In this document: positions 6,235 through 14,927 of the stretch, piece after piece | Layout: each line of letters starts with the position of its first letter | How positions within the stretch are numbered: position 1 is the stretch's first letter | Source: Kiritimatiellia bacterium | GTDB taxonomy: Bacteria > Verrucomicrobiota > Kiritimatiellia > RFP12 > UBA3636 | Length of the DNA: 25,388 nt | Assembly: GCA_017413145.1 (NCBI GenBank) | Contig: JAFPUX010000029.1 | Coordinates: 1-25,388 of the forward strand | Reading direction: 5' to 3' | Program-made: the position numbers and the translations under genes | Notes under the pieces: model-generated | Seen by the model: the letters and a program-made list of their open reading frames with translations, nothing else | Database searches by the model: none | What the model was told of the DNA's origin: nothing

Positions 6235-9200
6235 TTACAGCTTGTTCGTCCGGACCTTCCGGTGTCCGTCGTGCTGGTGGTTCGGGTCGTCCTTCGTGGC
6301 GTTCCGGAAGGCGTTGGCGATCCGGCCCTTGCCGATGAGGCCCGTGAAGGACTTCTTGACGGAGTCGATGTTCTCGTTGACGATGTCGGCGAAGATTTCG
6401 GCGGCGGTCTCGGTCTCGAAGTCGACTTCCCGCGGCGGTTTCGCTTCTGTGAGGTCGTTGAGGGCCATGTCGATGGACATGACGCCCTTGGCGAGGGCGA
6501 GTTCGAGCGCCCCGGCGGCCTCGGAGAGCTTCTGGCGGAGCTCGTCGCGGTCGGCCGCGCCGGAAAGGACGGCCGCGCGGAGACTGCGCTTCTTGGAGAC
6601 GTAGTCCGCCAGCGCGTCTTCGATCTGGGTCAAGGCGGACCCGTCGACGTGGCGCGACACGAGGGAGACGAGATGCGCGAGCTTGTCGTTGCCGGGGAGG
6701 TTCTCCTCCTCCTTCATGGCCTCGCGCAGCTTCGGGATGAGGCTGCCCTTCACCGTTTTTCCGTCGAAGCTGGTCCAGGCCAGGCCCGTGGCCTCCAACC
6801 GGGCGTCGTAGATCTCCTTGGCGAGCGGGGTGTGGGTTTCGTTCAGGTTCACGACGGTCTTGATGCCGTCCGGCCTGGACATCAGGTCGAGCAGCTTGCC
6901 GATGGCGTCGTCGGGGTCGCGGGGGGCGAGGACGGGGCTGCCGCGGACGATCTGCTCCTCGTAGGCGTGGTAGAGCGACTGGGCCTCCTGGAGAAGCTCG
7001 GCGATCTCCTCGTGGCAGTTCTGGAGGCGGGTGAGGCCCTCGGCGAAGGCGGCGACCTTGGGCGGGATGTCCACGCCGAGCTTCTGCAGCTCGCAGAGGA
7101 TGGCCTGGAAGCGGTAGCCGGTGTCGGCCTCCGCGAGGCCCTTGTGGATGACCTGCCGGACCGCGGCCTCGACCTTGTCCCTCTGCGCCGCGTAGGCCTT
7201 GTATTCCGGCGTGCCCTTTCCGAGGAGCTCGCCGAACGTGTCGACGAAGAACGTGGTGTGCTTGGCGGCGACGGTCGCGACCATCTTGAGGAGCAGGACG
7301 CGCTCCTTGTCGTCGAGCTTCACGAGGTTGCCGAAGTCGATGAAGGTGGCGCGCTGCCCCTCGGTGTCGAGCATGATGTTGCCGGTGTGCACGTCGTTGT
7401 GCATCGTGCCGGTCTTGAAGAGCGCCTCCTCGACCCACTTCCAGACGACCTGCTTGAAGTAGATGCCGCTCTCGGAGATATTGGTCACGGCCCCCGCGAT
7501 CTTGTTGTGGATGGCGAGGAAGCCCGCGGCGGACATGTCCTTGCGGACGACCGGCTTGCCGTCCTTGCGGACGATCCGGCCGTCGGCGTCGGTCTCGAAG
7601 ACGCCGGCGAAGAGGTTGTGGATCTCCTGCGTCTGCCGGGCGAGAACCTTGTCGAAGGGCTGGCCGGGGGCGACTTCGCCCACGAGCACGTCGGCGCTCT
7701 GCTTGACGCCTTCCGGCACCTTCATCGCGGAGACGGTCCAGGTGTGCTCCGCGCCGGGAACGTGGACCCGCTTGCCCGTCTTGGCGTCGACCTTGGGGAC
7801 CATCTTGCCGGACTTCTTGTCCTGCACCATCACGTAGCGGTTGTCGCGGACTTCGTAGACCTGGCCGTCCTGGATGTTCTTCGCTTCGACGCGGAAGTCG
7901 AACTCGTCGGCGATGGTCCTGACGCGCGCCTGCCAGACCTTGTCGACGGAGGGGATGCCCTTGGCGACGGCGTCGAAGATCTTAACGTCCTCGTCGAAGC
8001 GCTCCTTCACGCCGGGGCGGAGGATCTTGACGATGACCTCGTCGATCCCGCCCTGGTCGTTCATGAACGAGCACAGCACCGCCTGGCCGACGGTGGCCGC
8101 GCCGAGCGTCACGAACGGCTTTCCGCCGACGTTCACCCGCATCGTGTACTTGTCCGGGTTCTGCTTGGCGATTTCGTCCAGCTTGGCGAGCACGTAGCTG
8201 TCGGGGATCGGCGGGATGGAGCTCTTGAGCACGTCGATCGCCCCGCCGTGCGGGCCCATCACGCGGCGGTCGATGCCCTGCAGCGTCTTCTGCATCAGCG
8301 GGCCCGCGCCGAGGAAGATCGCGGAGAGGAACTTCGTCTTGCCCGCGGTGGTGCCGGCGTCCGCCGCCTCGGGCGCGTTGCGCAGCGCGGAGGAGAGGAC
8401 GCCGGCCTTGCGGGCGTGCGAGACGGTCGTGAAGTAGGTGGAGAGCACCTTCTTCTGGAAGGCGAGCATCCCGGGGCGCGTCGAATCCTTGACCGGGTCG
8501 TCGAGGATGTCGTCGAGGGTCTTCTTCGAGAGGCTCGCCGTGATGTCGTCGGGCTTCATCCCGTCGTATTCGGAGGCGATCTTCGCCTTCGGGTCGAGGC
8601 GGCAGGTCTCGTTCACGTAGGACTGCAGCGGCGCGGCGCTCTGCTCGGCGAGCTTCGCGAAGGCCTGCGCGACCTTGCCCATCGCCGCGGCCGCGGCCGC
8701 GTCCTTCGAGAGGTCCATCTGCTGGAGGTACCGCTTGATCTCGACGGGGCGGACGTCCCGGATCTCCTTGCCGAGCGCGGCCGCGATCGCCGCGCGCATC
8801 GTGGCGCGGACGTCGTCCATCGCGGCGACGACGAGCCCGCGCAGCTGCGGCGGCACGGCGTCGCCGACGGCGCGCGAGTTGTCGAGGAATCGGCAGAACG
8901 CGTCGATGTTCCCGAGCATGATCTTGCGCAGGTCCTCCGCCGAGGCCTTCGGGGCCTTGCCGAGGATGGCCTCGGCCGCGTCGAAGAGGTCGGCCGTCAG
9001 GTTGCGCAGGTCGGCCGGCGTCGCGTCCCGCGGGCGCGGGGCGTCGGTGTCGAGCAGCTCCGAGACGCGCAGCGTGACGCCGCCGACGATGTCGCCCTTC
9101 CGGGCCTCGGCGGTCTGCGGCGCCCGCGGGACGGCGCCGAGGTCCTTCGACGTCACCGCGGCCGACGCGACCTTGTCCTTGCTGCCCGCGACTTCGCGGT

Positions 9201-11676
9201 AGAGGTCGGACTCGAGAAGCTCGTTGCGCGCGGCGATGGCGGCGAAGGCCTTGTCGAACGCGCCGTCCGCGCACTTCTTCGCGAACGCGTCGAACTCCGC
9301 GAGCGTCGCCTCGGCGAGCGTCGACTTGCCCGTCGCCTCCGCGAAGGCCTTCAGCACGGCCGCCTTGAGCTCGGCCGTCTGCGCGGCGTTGCGGCCGGGG
9401 AGCTTCGCGTCGCCCGACGCCAGCGCGGCGAGCGCCAGCGGGTCCTTCCGCGCGAACGCGGCGAGCGCGTCCGCCGACGCGCCGGCGAGGACGGCGCCCG
9501 CCGCCTGCAGCGCCTCGGCGGAGGCCTCGAGCACCGAGGCGCTCACGGTTTCGCGGAGAATCCTCGCGAACGCGCCCGCGAGCGCGTCAGCCGCCTCGGG
9601 GTTCTTCCCGCGCCCGAGCATCGCCCGGATGGCGTCCTCGTCGCCCTGCGTGAAGGACCGGAAGTCGACATCGCGGCCCGCGCCGGCCTTGGCCGCGGCC
9701 TTGAGCTCCTGCGCGAGCGAGGCGACGAGCCCCTTCGCGTCCGCCACCGCCTCGGGCGGGAAGAACGCCGCCGCGCCGGCGGGGTCGGCCGCCATCAGCA
9801 GGAACGAGTGGAGGTTCGCCGCGACAAGCGCCTTGAGAGCAGTCTTGTCGCCCGTGGCCGCGCCCTTGAGGAGACCCAGCGCGAAGTCGCCGATCGCCTT
9901 GCGCTCGGGCTGCGGAAGCTTCGCGGCGGCGAACGTGAAGTTCTCCGTCTTCATCGCCGCCTCGAAATGCTTCGGCGCGTCGAGCTTGCCGGTCTTCACC
10001 GACGACGCCCTGTCGTCGGCGGGGAGGTCCCTCTTGCGCTCGAAGAGCAGCGTCACCTCGTTGAAGATGCGCTTCTCCTCCGCGCGGCGGCGCGCCCGCT
10101 CGAGCGTCTGCTTGAAGTGCGCGGCGACCTCGCCGTCGCCGCTCTCGACGGACGAGAGCCGGTCGTCGAGCGGATTGCGCGCCGGACCGAACGCGCGGCC
10201 GGGCCGGATGTCCTCCGCGTCCTTGGCAAGCGGCGCGCCGAAGAGCTTCTCGAACTTGTCCTCCTGCGGCGGCTGCGGCGGCTCCTCCTGCGGCGGAACC
10301 TCGTTCTGCGGCGGCGGAACCTCGCCCTGCGGCGGCGGGACTTCGCCGCCCTGCTGCGGGACTACGTTCTGCGGCGGCTGCTGCACGCCCTGCGGCGGCT
10401 CTTCGATCTTATCCTCGTTCCCGCCGTTGGCGATGTCGTTCGCCCGGTCGACGATGAGGGAGACCCTCTCTTGGTCCTCTTCGTCGCCCGGCTCGATTTC
10501 GCCGGCGACTTCGGCGATGACCTGGACGTTGTTCGGGTTCCGGAGCACCTCGTTGCGCGCGGCGCGGATCGAGTCCTCCGTCCACTCGGCCGTGCCCTTG
10601 ACGACATCGCGGGCGTAGCTCGCGAGCGACTGGTTGTCGAGCTCGTCCAGCAGCTCCTCCCCGATGCCCGCGTAGGTCCGGAGGATCGCCTGCGCGACGG
10701 TGCGCCCGAGGCAGGGATCGCCGTTCTCGCCGATGCCGCCGTGCCGCCTCGCGTAGGACAGCATCGCGCCGAGACGCTCCTTGCCGAGATGCGCCGCGCC
10801 GCCGGAAATCTGGGCGTCGAGCCGCTCGACGATCTCGGCGGCGGTGCCGCCCAGGTCGAGCGTCAGCGTTTCGTCGCCGACCCGGATCGACGCCTCGAGG
10901 ACCGGGTCGCGCATGGCACCGCCGTCCGCACGCGAAAGCGTGATCGTGCCGAACTTCGTCTTCACCGACTGCGGCGCCGCCCCGGGGTCGGCGACGAACG
11001 CCGTGACGGCGGCGCGCAGCGCGGCGATCGTCTGGCCCGCGCGATCGAGGCAGACATCGACGCCGCGGTTCCAGGCGTTCTGGAAAAGCGTGTCGTTCCG
11101 GTTCAGGCGCAGGCCCGCCGCGATCTTCATCATGTCCGGGCTGCTGCGCAGGGCGGCGAGGGTGGAGTCCTTGCACGACCGGCCCGCGAGCAGCGCGAAG
11201 AGCTGCTCGTGCGGCAGGCTCTTGCGCACCAGCGGCGCGATCTGGGCCTCGACGCGGGCGCGCGCGTCGCGGACCTTCCGCGAATCCGCGGCCTCCGGGA
11301 GCAGCGCGAGGCCGGAATCGTGGCGGAGGATGTCGCGCACCTGCTCGCGGGTGAGCGGGGCGAAGCGCTTCTGGAGGGCCGCGCCGGCCTCGACGACCGT
11401 CGTCTTCGTCTCGGCGGCGATGCCGAGCTTCCGGCGGATGTTGGCGATGTTCTCGGGCGAGACGCCGCCGTCGGCGAGCGCCTTGACGAACGCCTCCTTG
11501 ACTGCCACCGCGCGCCGCGGGTCGATCTCGACCTTGTTCTTGCCCGACCGGTGTACGAAGTTGTTGACCTTCCGGAGGCCGGTGACCTGGCCCCGGCGGT
11601 CGGTCTGGAAATCGATCTGGCCGGCGTTGTAGGTGCCGTTGGACAGGGCGCGGAAGTCTTCGAGGGTGATGGGCAT
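6235..11676 (-). CDS. Giant protein with ABC1/UbiB-type kinase domain, putative type III effector
   Basis: The 1813-residue protein has no signal peptide or membrane segment. Residues 1-420 are helical, beginning LEDFRALSNGTYNAGQIDF; 425-473 form a Pro/Gln/Glu-rich linker; 475-1080 are Ala-rich helices. About 1110-1500 is an ABC1/UbiB-type atypical kinase domain: QKTLQG near 1120 (compare KxGQ), loop LGAATVGQ (from 1191), VKILRPG with Lys1217, DEFDFRVEAKN (1257-1267), catalytic HNDVHTGN (Asp1428) and metal-binding IDFGN (Asp1447). UbiB enzymes are about 500 residues with membrane helices near the C-terminus; this has neither. The gene directly upstream encodes a CesT-type secretion chaperone and shares its promoter-leader design, so I infer an injected effector with kinase or ATPase activity. 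The kinase fold is well supported; secretion is inference. Confidence 0.75.
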   Translation of the reverse strand: MPITLEDFRALSNGTYNAGQIDFQTDRRGQVTGLRKVNNFVHRSGKNKVEIDPRRAVAVKEAFVKALADGGVSPENIANIRRKLGIAAETKTTVVEAGAALQKRFAPLTREQVRDILRHDSGLALLPEAADSRKVRDARARVEAQIAPLVRKSLPHEQLFALLAGRSCKDSTLAALRSSPDMMKIAAGLRLNRNDTLFQNAWNRGVDVCLDRAGQTIAALRAAVTAFVADPGAAPQSVKTKFGTITLSRADGGAMRDPVLEASIRVGDETLTLDLGGTAAEIVERLDAQISGGAAHLGKERLGAMLSYARRHGGIGENGDPCLGRTVAQAILRTYAGIGEELLDELDNQSLASYARDVVKGTAEWTEDSIRAARNEVLRNPNNVQVIAEVAGEIEPGDEEDQERVSLIVDRANDIANGGNEDKIEEPPQGVQQPPQNVVPQQGGEVPPPQGEVPPPQNEVPPQEEPPQPPQEDKFEKLFGAPLAKDAEDIRPGRAFGPARNPLDDRLSSVESGDGEVAAHFKQTLERARRRAEEKRIFNEVTLLFERKRDLPADDRASSVKTGKLDAPKHFEAAMKTENFTFAAAKLPQPERKAIGDFALGLLKGAATGDKTALKALVAANLHSFLLMAADPAGAAAFFPPEAVADAKGLVASLAQELKAAAKAGAGRDVDFRSFTQGDEDAIRAMLGRGKNPEAADALAGAFARILRETVSASVLEASAEALQAAGAVLAGASADALAAFARKDPLALAALASGDAKLPGRNAAQTAELKAAVLKAFAEATGKSTLAEATLAEFDAFAKKCADGAFDKAFAAIAARNELLESDLYREVAGSKDKVASAAVTSKDLGAVPRAPQTAEARKGDIVGGVTLRVSELLDTDAPRPRDATPADLRNLTADLFDAAEAILGKAPKASAEDLRKIMLGNIDAFCRFLDNSRAVGDAVPPQLRGLVVAAMDDVRATMRAAIAAALGKEIRDVRPVEIKRYLQQMDLSKDAAAAAAMGKVAQAFAKLAEQSAAPLQSYVNETCRLDPKAKIASEYDGMKPDDITASLSKKTLDDILDDPVKDSTRPGMLAFQKKVLSTYFTTVSHARKAGVLSSALRNAPEAADAGTTAGKTKFLSAIFLGAGPLMQKTLQGIDRRVMGPHGGAIDVLKSSIPPIPDSYVLAKLDEIAKQNPDKYTMRVNVGGKPFVTLGAATVGQAVLCSFMNDQGGIDEVIVKILRPGVKERFDEDVKIFDAVAKGIPSVDKVWQARVRTIADEFDFRVEAKNIQDGQVYEVRDNRYVMVQDKKSGKMVPKVDAKTGKRVHVPGAEHTWTVSAMKVPEGVKQSADVLVGEVAPGQPFDKVLARQTQEIHNLFAGVFETDADGRIVRKDGKPVVRKDMSAAGFLAIHNKIAGAVTNISESGIYFKQVVWKWVEEALFKTGTMHNDVHTGNIMLDTEGQRATFIDFGNLVKLDDKERVLLLKMVATVAAKHTTFFVDTFGELLGKGTPEYKAYAAQRDKVEAAVRQVIHKGLAEADTGYRFQAILCELQKLGVDIPPKVAAFAEGLTRLQNCHEEIAELLQEAQSLYHAYEEQIVRGSPVLAPRDPDDAIGKLLDLMSRPDGIKTVVNLNETHTPLAKEIYDARLEATGLAWTSFDGKTVKGSLIPKLREAMKEEENLPGNDKLAHLVSLVSRHVDGSALTQIEDALADYVSKKRSLRAAVLSGAADRDELRQKLSEAAGALELALAKGVMSIDMALNDLTEAKPPREVDFETETAAEIFADIVNENIDSVKKSFTGLIGKGRIANAFRNATKDDPNHQHDGHRKVRTNKL

Positions 11677-11684
11677 GGCAGGAA

Positions 11685-11748
11685 GTGGTTGGTGGTTAGT
11701 GGTTGGTGGACAGTAGTCCGCCGGTTCGAAAGTTCGCAGGTTCGGAGC
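11685..11748. repeat. Degenerate heptamer/octamer repeats in the kinase gene leader
   Basis: Five heptads starting with G run GTGGTTG, GTGGTTA, GTGGTTG, GTGGACA, GTAGTCC (11685-11719). Three octads GTTCGAAA, GTTCGCAG, GTTCGGAG follow from 11724. They fill the untranslated leader between the 5' palindrome and the start codon; the mRNA strand there is A/C-rich and probably unstructured. No Shine-Dalgarno is visible. Confidence 0.7.
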
Positions 11749-11804
11749 GCGCCGTGCGCGCGTTTCGGTTTGCTATTCTACACGAAAGCGGGTAAGAATG
11801 TTAC
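11747..11804 (-). promoter_or_regulatory. Promoter and 5' palindrome of the giant kinase gene
   Basis: On the minus strand: -35-like GTAACA (11799-11804), an 18-bp spacer ending TTTCGTG, -10 TAGAAT (11775-11780), then 13 nt to the palindrome GCGCGC-ACG-GCGCGC (11747-11761). The start codon is 98 nt beyond the -10. The chaperone promoter at 12515-12571 has the same architecture, which argues for shared regulation. The -10 lacks the TGn extension found at the leaderless promoters. Confidence 0.7.
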
Positions 11805-11949
11805 AAAAATCCGCACCTCCCGTTGAGGACCTGGCGCGCCGCTTTGCCGCGCGCCTGGTCCGCTTCGTCGGCCGGAAGCGTCGCGGGGGTTCCGCGGCGC
11901 GGAAAAGGTGCCGAGCCGCGGAGCGGCGAGCGATCGACCGGCGCAAGCG

Positions 11950-11988
11950 GGCCCCGCGGAAGCGCGGCTCGGCCGCGCCCGCGGGGCC
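11950..11988. terminator. GC-rich stem-loop after the chaperone gene
   Basis: GGCCCCGCGG-(aa)-GCGCGG pairs with CCGCGC-CCGCGGGGCC around a short loop. It lies 13 nt beyond the chaperone stop codon and upstream of the kinase promoter. There is no U tract, so termination would be partial or Rho-dependent. The rest of 11805-11949 holds GC-rich sequence in which I see no gene. Confidence 0.5.
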
Positions 11989-12001
11989 TGCAAGAGGGGC
12001 G

Positions 12002-12445
12002 CTACACGAGGAGGCCGCCGGCGGAGGGCGGGGGCGTGGCGGTGTCTTCCGCGGGGGCCGAGGGCGCGACGAAGTCGGACAGGGTCTTGCGCCAGAAGGC
12101 GGCGGTGGCGGCGAAGCGTTCGAGCGTCTCGAAGGCCGCGTCGGCGTCGAGGCGGTCGAGCCAGGTGTATTTCTGCAGGCCCAGCCCGCCGCCGGCGGGG
12201 TCGAGGGCGAGCGTCGCGCCGCCCGTCCCCTGGTAGAGCCAGTTGGCCTCCATCGCGGCGGCGAGGACGGCCTCGCGGCCCTCCGCGGGGATCGTCCCGA
12301 GATCCGCGCGCAGGAGGAGCAGGTCGCCGGCGTCCTGCAGGACGACGGGCGCGCCGTCGATCTCCACGCCGGCCGCGCCGCCCGCGTCTTCGATTTCGAC
12401 GCCGAGCCGTTCGGACGCCAGTTGGAGCAGATCGCTGAAGGTCAT
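12002..12445 (-). CDS. CesT-family type III secretion chaperone
   Basis: The 147-residue acidic protein fits the CesT/Tir chaperone family in length and pattern: helix 1 FSDLLQLASERLGVEIE, strand AGVEIDGAPVVLQ, then DLLLLRADLGTIP, helix EAVLAAAMEANWLYQGTGGA, strands TLALDPAGGGLGLQKYTW and a last helix AAFETLERFAATAAFWRKTL. The ANxLxxGtGGaTLaLDP core is the most diagnostic part. Such chaperones dimerise and bind the N-terminal region of one or a few effectors in the cytoplasm to keep them secretion-competent. A disordered 22-residue Ala/Pro/Thr tail follows. The next gene downstream is the giant kinase with a matching promoter, making it the likely client. No other secretion genes are in the window. 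Confidence 0.85.
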   Translation of the reverse strand: MTFSDLLQLASERLGVEIEDAGGAAGVEIDGAPVVLQDAGDLLLLRADLGTIPAEGREAVLAAAMEANWLYQGTGGATLALDPAGGGLGLQKYTWLDRLDADAAFETLERFAATAAFWRKTLSDFVAPSAPAEDTATPPPSAGGLLV

Positions 12446-12448
12446 CGC

Positions 12449-12490
12449 GAGAGGTGGGAGATGAGAGGTGAGAGGGAAGAGGGAAAGGGG
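12449..12490. repeat. Degenerate heptamer repeats in the chaperone leader
   Basis: Successive heptads GAGAGGT, GGGAGAT, GAGAGGT, GAGAGGG, AAGAGGG and AAAGGGG occupy the leader just before the start codon; the mRNA strand is a pyrimidine-rich tract. It takes the same position as the repeat tract in the kinase gene leader but has a different unit. Confidence 0.65.
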
Positions 12491-12514
12491 AAGCCGTCGG
12501 CGCCGGCGTTCGAA

Positions 12515-12571
12515 GCGCGCGATGCGCGCGTTCGGCCGGGCATTCTACACGAAACGGGCGCGACTTGTCAC
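12515..12571 (-). promoter_or_regulatory. Promoter and 5' palindrome of the chaperone gene
   Basis: On the minus strand: -35-like GTGACA (12566-12571), an 18-bp spacer ending TTTCGTG, -10 TAGAAT (12542-12547), then 12 nt to GCGCGC-ATC-GCGCGC (12515-12529). The leader to the ATG is 96 nt. The module parallels that of the kinase gene in sequence and spacing. Confidence 0.7.
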
Positions 12572-12583
12572 CAAAATCTTCGT

Positions 12584-12601
12584 CCCCCGTTTGCGCGGGG
12601 G
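12584..12601 (-). terminator. Stem-loop after the GH94 gene
   Basis: CCCCCG (12584-12589) and CGGGGG (12596-12601) form a 6-bp stem with loop TTTGCG, about 14 nt past the GH94 stop and just before the chaperone -35. On the minus strand it is followed by ACGAAGATTTTGG, only weakly T-rich. Confidence 0.45.
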
Positions 12602-12615
12602 GCGGGAGGGCGGCT

Positions 12616-14898
12616 TCAAGCTTGCAAGGCGACTTCGACGCGGAGAGTGGCGCCGGGGCGGAGGGGCAGGGGAGCGGCGGGGTCGTGGGGGGCGCCGTCC
12701 ACGAGGACGGACGCGACGCGGTTGCACGCCTTGCCGGGCTCGTGGCGGAACGCGATGTCGTAGGTCGTGCCGCGAAAGCGCTTCACGATGCCGCACTCGG
12801 GCCACTGCGCGGGAAGGCACGGGTCGAGGTGGAGCCCGTCGGGCGCGGGCTTCAGGCCGAAGACGAAGTTCACGAGCGCCTTGAAGAGCCACTGGCTGCT
12901 TGCGGTGCGCCAGCTCTGGCCCGGCGTCCCGTAGCGGTAGCCCGTCTGCGGCCCGAAGATGGAGTTCGAGATCATGTAGGGCTCGGACGGGCGCGAGGTG
13001 CCGTCGTCGCGCACCGGGAGCATCTGCTGGAGCGTCTCGTAGAGCTTGTCGTTGCGCTTGAGGACCGCTTCGGCGGCAAGCTTCCACGCGAGCGTGTGCA
13101 GGTAGATGCCGCCGTTCTCGTGGATGCCCGGCGCCTTGGTGCCGATGTAGCCGATCGTGGTGTCGATGCTCGAATAGCCCGGCGCCATGACGAGCGTCCC
13201 CATCGGGTCGTGGAGGTCCACGTCGATCGCGTGGAGGACCTTGGGCAGGCGCTCGGGCGTCACGACGCCGGCGAGGATGCTCCAGAGCTGCTGAATGAGG
13301 AAGACGCGGCCTTCCTCGTTTTCGTCCGAGCCGAGCTTGGAGCCGTCGTCCTTGTAGGCGCAGAGGTAGTGGCCGCCGTCCCAGGCCGCCGCGTTGATGA
13401 TGTCGGCCATCTCGCGGCCGCGCTCGCGCGAGAGCGCGGCGTCGTCCGCGCGGCCGGTCGCCTCGGCGAGGCGGCCGAAGAGGCGGTTCGCGTAGCACCA
13501 GGCCATCGAGAGCCAGACGCTCGCGCCGCGGCCCTGGAGGCCGACGGTGTCCATGCAGTCGTTCCAGTCGCCGCCCCAAATGCGGACGAGCCCGTGCAGC
13601 CCGCGGAAGCCCCAGAGGAAGTCCATCGCGCGGCGGCAGTGCTCGTAGACGGACGCCTTCGTGCCGTCGTTGAACGGCACCTCCTCGTCGAGGAAGCCGG
13701 ATTCGAGGCCGAGCTCCATCGCGATCGAGTGGGCGGCCATCGGGATGCCGACGCAACAGTCGGCGAAGTTCTTGTCGTTGATCGAGCCGCCGAGGACGTT
13801 GCGCGGCGCGTAGCCGTTGGAGTACTGGTAGGCGAGCATCCGCTTCAGGTCGCGCGCGGCGAGCTCGGGATTGAACGCGGCGAGGCAGTCGCAGTCGCTC
13901 ACGACGTCGCGGTAGCCGAGCGAGCGGACGCGCGCCCAGCGGGCGCCGAGGACGCAGGCGCGCTCGAGCCACGTGTTGGCGAGGAAGTCGAGGTCGGGAT
14001 TCGGGGTGCGGAGGCGCACGCCGCCCAGGTCCGCGTCGGCGCGCGCGGCGGCCGCGTCGGGCGTCACGGCGAGCATCGCCGCGGCGCGCGCCGGCGCCTC
14101 GGCGCGGTCCTGCACGAACGAGACGGCGTAGCGGAACGAGGCACGCGCGCCGGGGGCGAGCTCGGCGTCGTTCTGCAGGACGAGGCAGATCTTCTCGCCG
14201 CAGCAGTCGGAGTCGCGGCAGCGGCCGCCCTCCTGGAGAGCCTCGGGCTCGGAGAAATCGCCGTAGACGCCGATGAAGGCGTTCTTGCGCGTGTCGAAGC
14301 CGGTGCAGGGCGTGTCGGCCGCGAGGAAGACGTAGGCCTCGCGCTGCTTCGGTCCGCCGAACGCGGCGGCGCCGGTCGCGACGACGCCGTTCAGCGACGC
14401 GTCCCAGCCGGCCGAGCCGGTGTTGTAGCTCTGGATGTTGTAGGGGCCGTCGACGTCGGTGCCGTCGTAGGCGATCACGCGGAGGCGGCGCGGGCGGCCC
14501 GAGCGGTTCTCGAGCGAAACGTCCCAGACCTCGCCGCAGTGCTCGGGATGGACGTAGGCGGAGAGGCGCATCGCGATGCCGTCGAACGTCGACTCGATCA
14601 CGGTGAGGCCCGGCCGGTGCGTGCAGGCGAAGCCCTCGTACTTCCGCGAGAGCGGGAGGCCGTGGGCGGTCCACCAGCGGCCGGTCTCGGCGTCCACGAC
14701 GAACACGTGGCGGCAGGTGACGATCGGGAGGCGGCGGCCGAGATCGTCCTGCGCGAACCCCTCGCCGAAGGCGGTCTGCGAGAAGCACGTGACGTAGCCG
14801 TCGTTGAAGAGGTAGTTGTACCAGTTGCGCGGGGTCCGGGGCGTCGTCACGGTGAACGAGCCGTCCGCGTTGAAGTCTCCGAAGCGGGTGTCTTTCAT
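12616..14898 (-). CDS. GH94 family glycoside phosphorylase
   Basis: The 760-residue protein resembles cellobiose, chitobiose and related beta-glycoside phosphorylases, which split a disaccharide with phosphate to give a sugar 1-phosphate and a free sugar. It starts with the GH94-type FGDFNADGSFTVTTPRTPRN and WYNYLFND block. An N-terminal beta-sandwich (about 1-260), a linker helix and an (alpha/alpha)6 barrel follow. The general-acid region is GGDWNDCMDT (Asp444, Asp447), and NGGIYLHTLAWK and YMISNSIFGPQTGYRYGTP are typical C-terminal barrel motifs. There is no signal peptide, so it is cytoplasmic. ATG 14898 matches family N-termini; an in-frame ATG at 14931 overlaps the phosphatase stop as ATGA and would add 11 residues. 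Exact specificity cannot be told from sequence alone. Confidence 0.88.
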   Translation of the reverse strand: MKDTRFGDFNADGSFTVTTPRTPRNWYNYLFNDGYVTCFSQTAFGEGFAQDDLGRRLPIVTCRHVFVVDAETGRWWTAHGLPLSRKYEGFACTHRPGLTVIESTFDGIAMRLSAYVHPEHCGEVWDVSLENRSGRPRRLRVIAYDGTDVDGPYNIQSYNTGSAGWDASLNGVVATGAAAFGGPKQREAYVFLAADTPCTGFDTRKNAFIGVYGDFSEPEALQEGGRCRDSDCCGEKICLVLQNDAELAPGARASFRYAVSFVQDRAEAPARAAAMLAVTPDAAAARADADLGGVRLRTPNPDLDFLANTWLERACVLGARWARVRSLGYRDVVSDCDCLAAFNPELAARDLKRMLAYQYSNGYAPRNVLGGSINDKNFADCCVGIPMAAHSIAMELGLESGFLDEEVPFNDGTKASVYEHCRRAMDFLWGFRGLHGLVRIWGGDWNDCMDTVGLQGRGASVWLSMAWCYANRLFGRLAEATGRADDAALSRERGREMADIINAAAWDGGHYLCAYKDDGSKLGSDENEEGRVFLIQQLWSILAGVVTPERLPKVLHAIDVDLHDPMGTLVMAPGYSSIDTTIGYIGTKAPGIHENGGIYLHTLAWKLAAEAVLKRNDKLYETLQQMLPVRDDGTSRPSEPYMISNSIFGPQTGYRYGTPGQSWRTASSQWLFKALVNFVFGLKPAPDGLHLDPCLPAQWPECGIVKRFRGTTYDIAFRHEPGKACNRVASVLVDGAPHDPAAPLPLRPGATLRVEVALQA

Positions 14899-14927
14899 GG
14901 CGGGATGTCCTGGGTAAATGTCGCGTG

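Noticed and set aside
6235..11676. Assigning the giant gene as UbiB/Coq8 of ubiquinone synthesis
   Set aside because: Motifs agree, but length, lack of membrane helices, the large N-terminal region, missing ubiquinone gene neighbours and the adjacent secretion chaperone do not.
5341..11826. A 2161-codon open frame on the + strand
   Set aside because: It is antisense to the dehydrogenase and giant kinase genes, rich in Arg/Glu/Gly/Val repeats, and has no recognisable domain. High GC at third positions makes such shadow frames common here.
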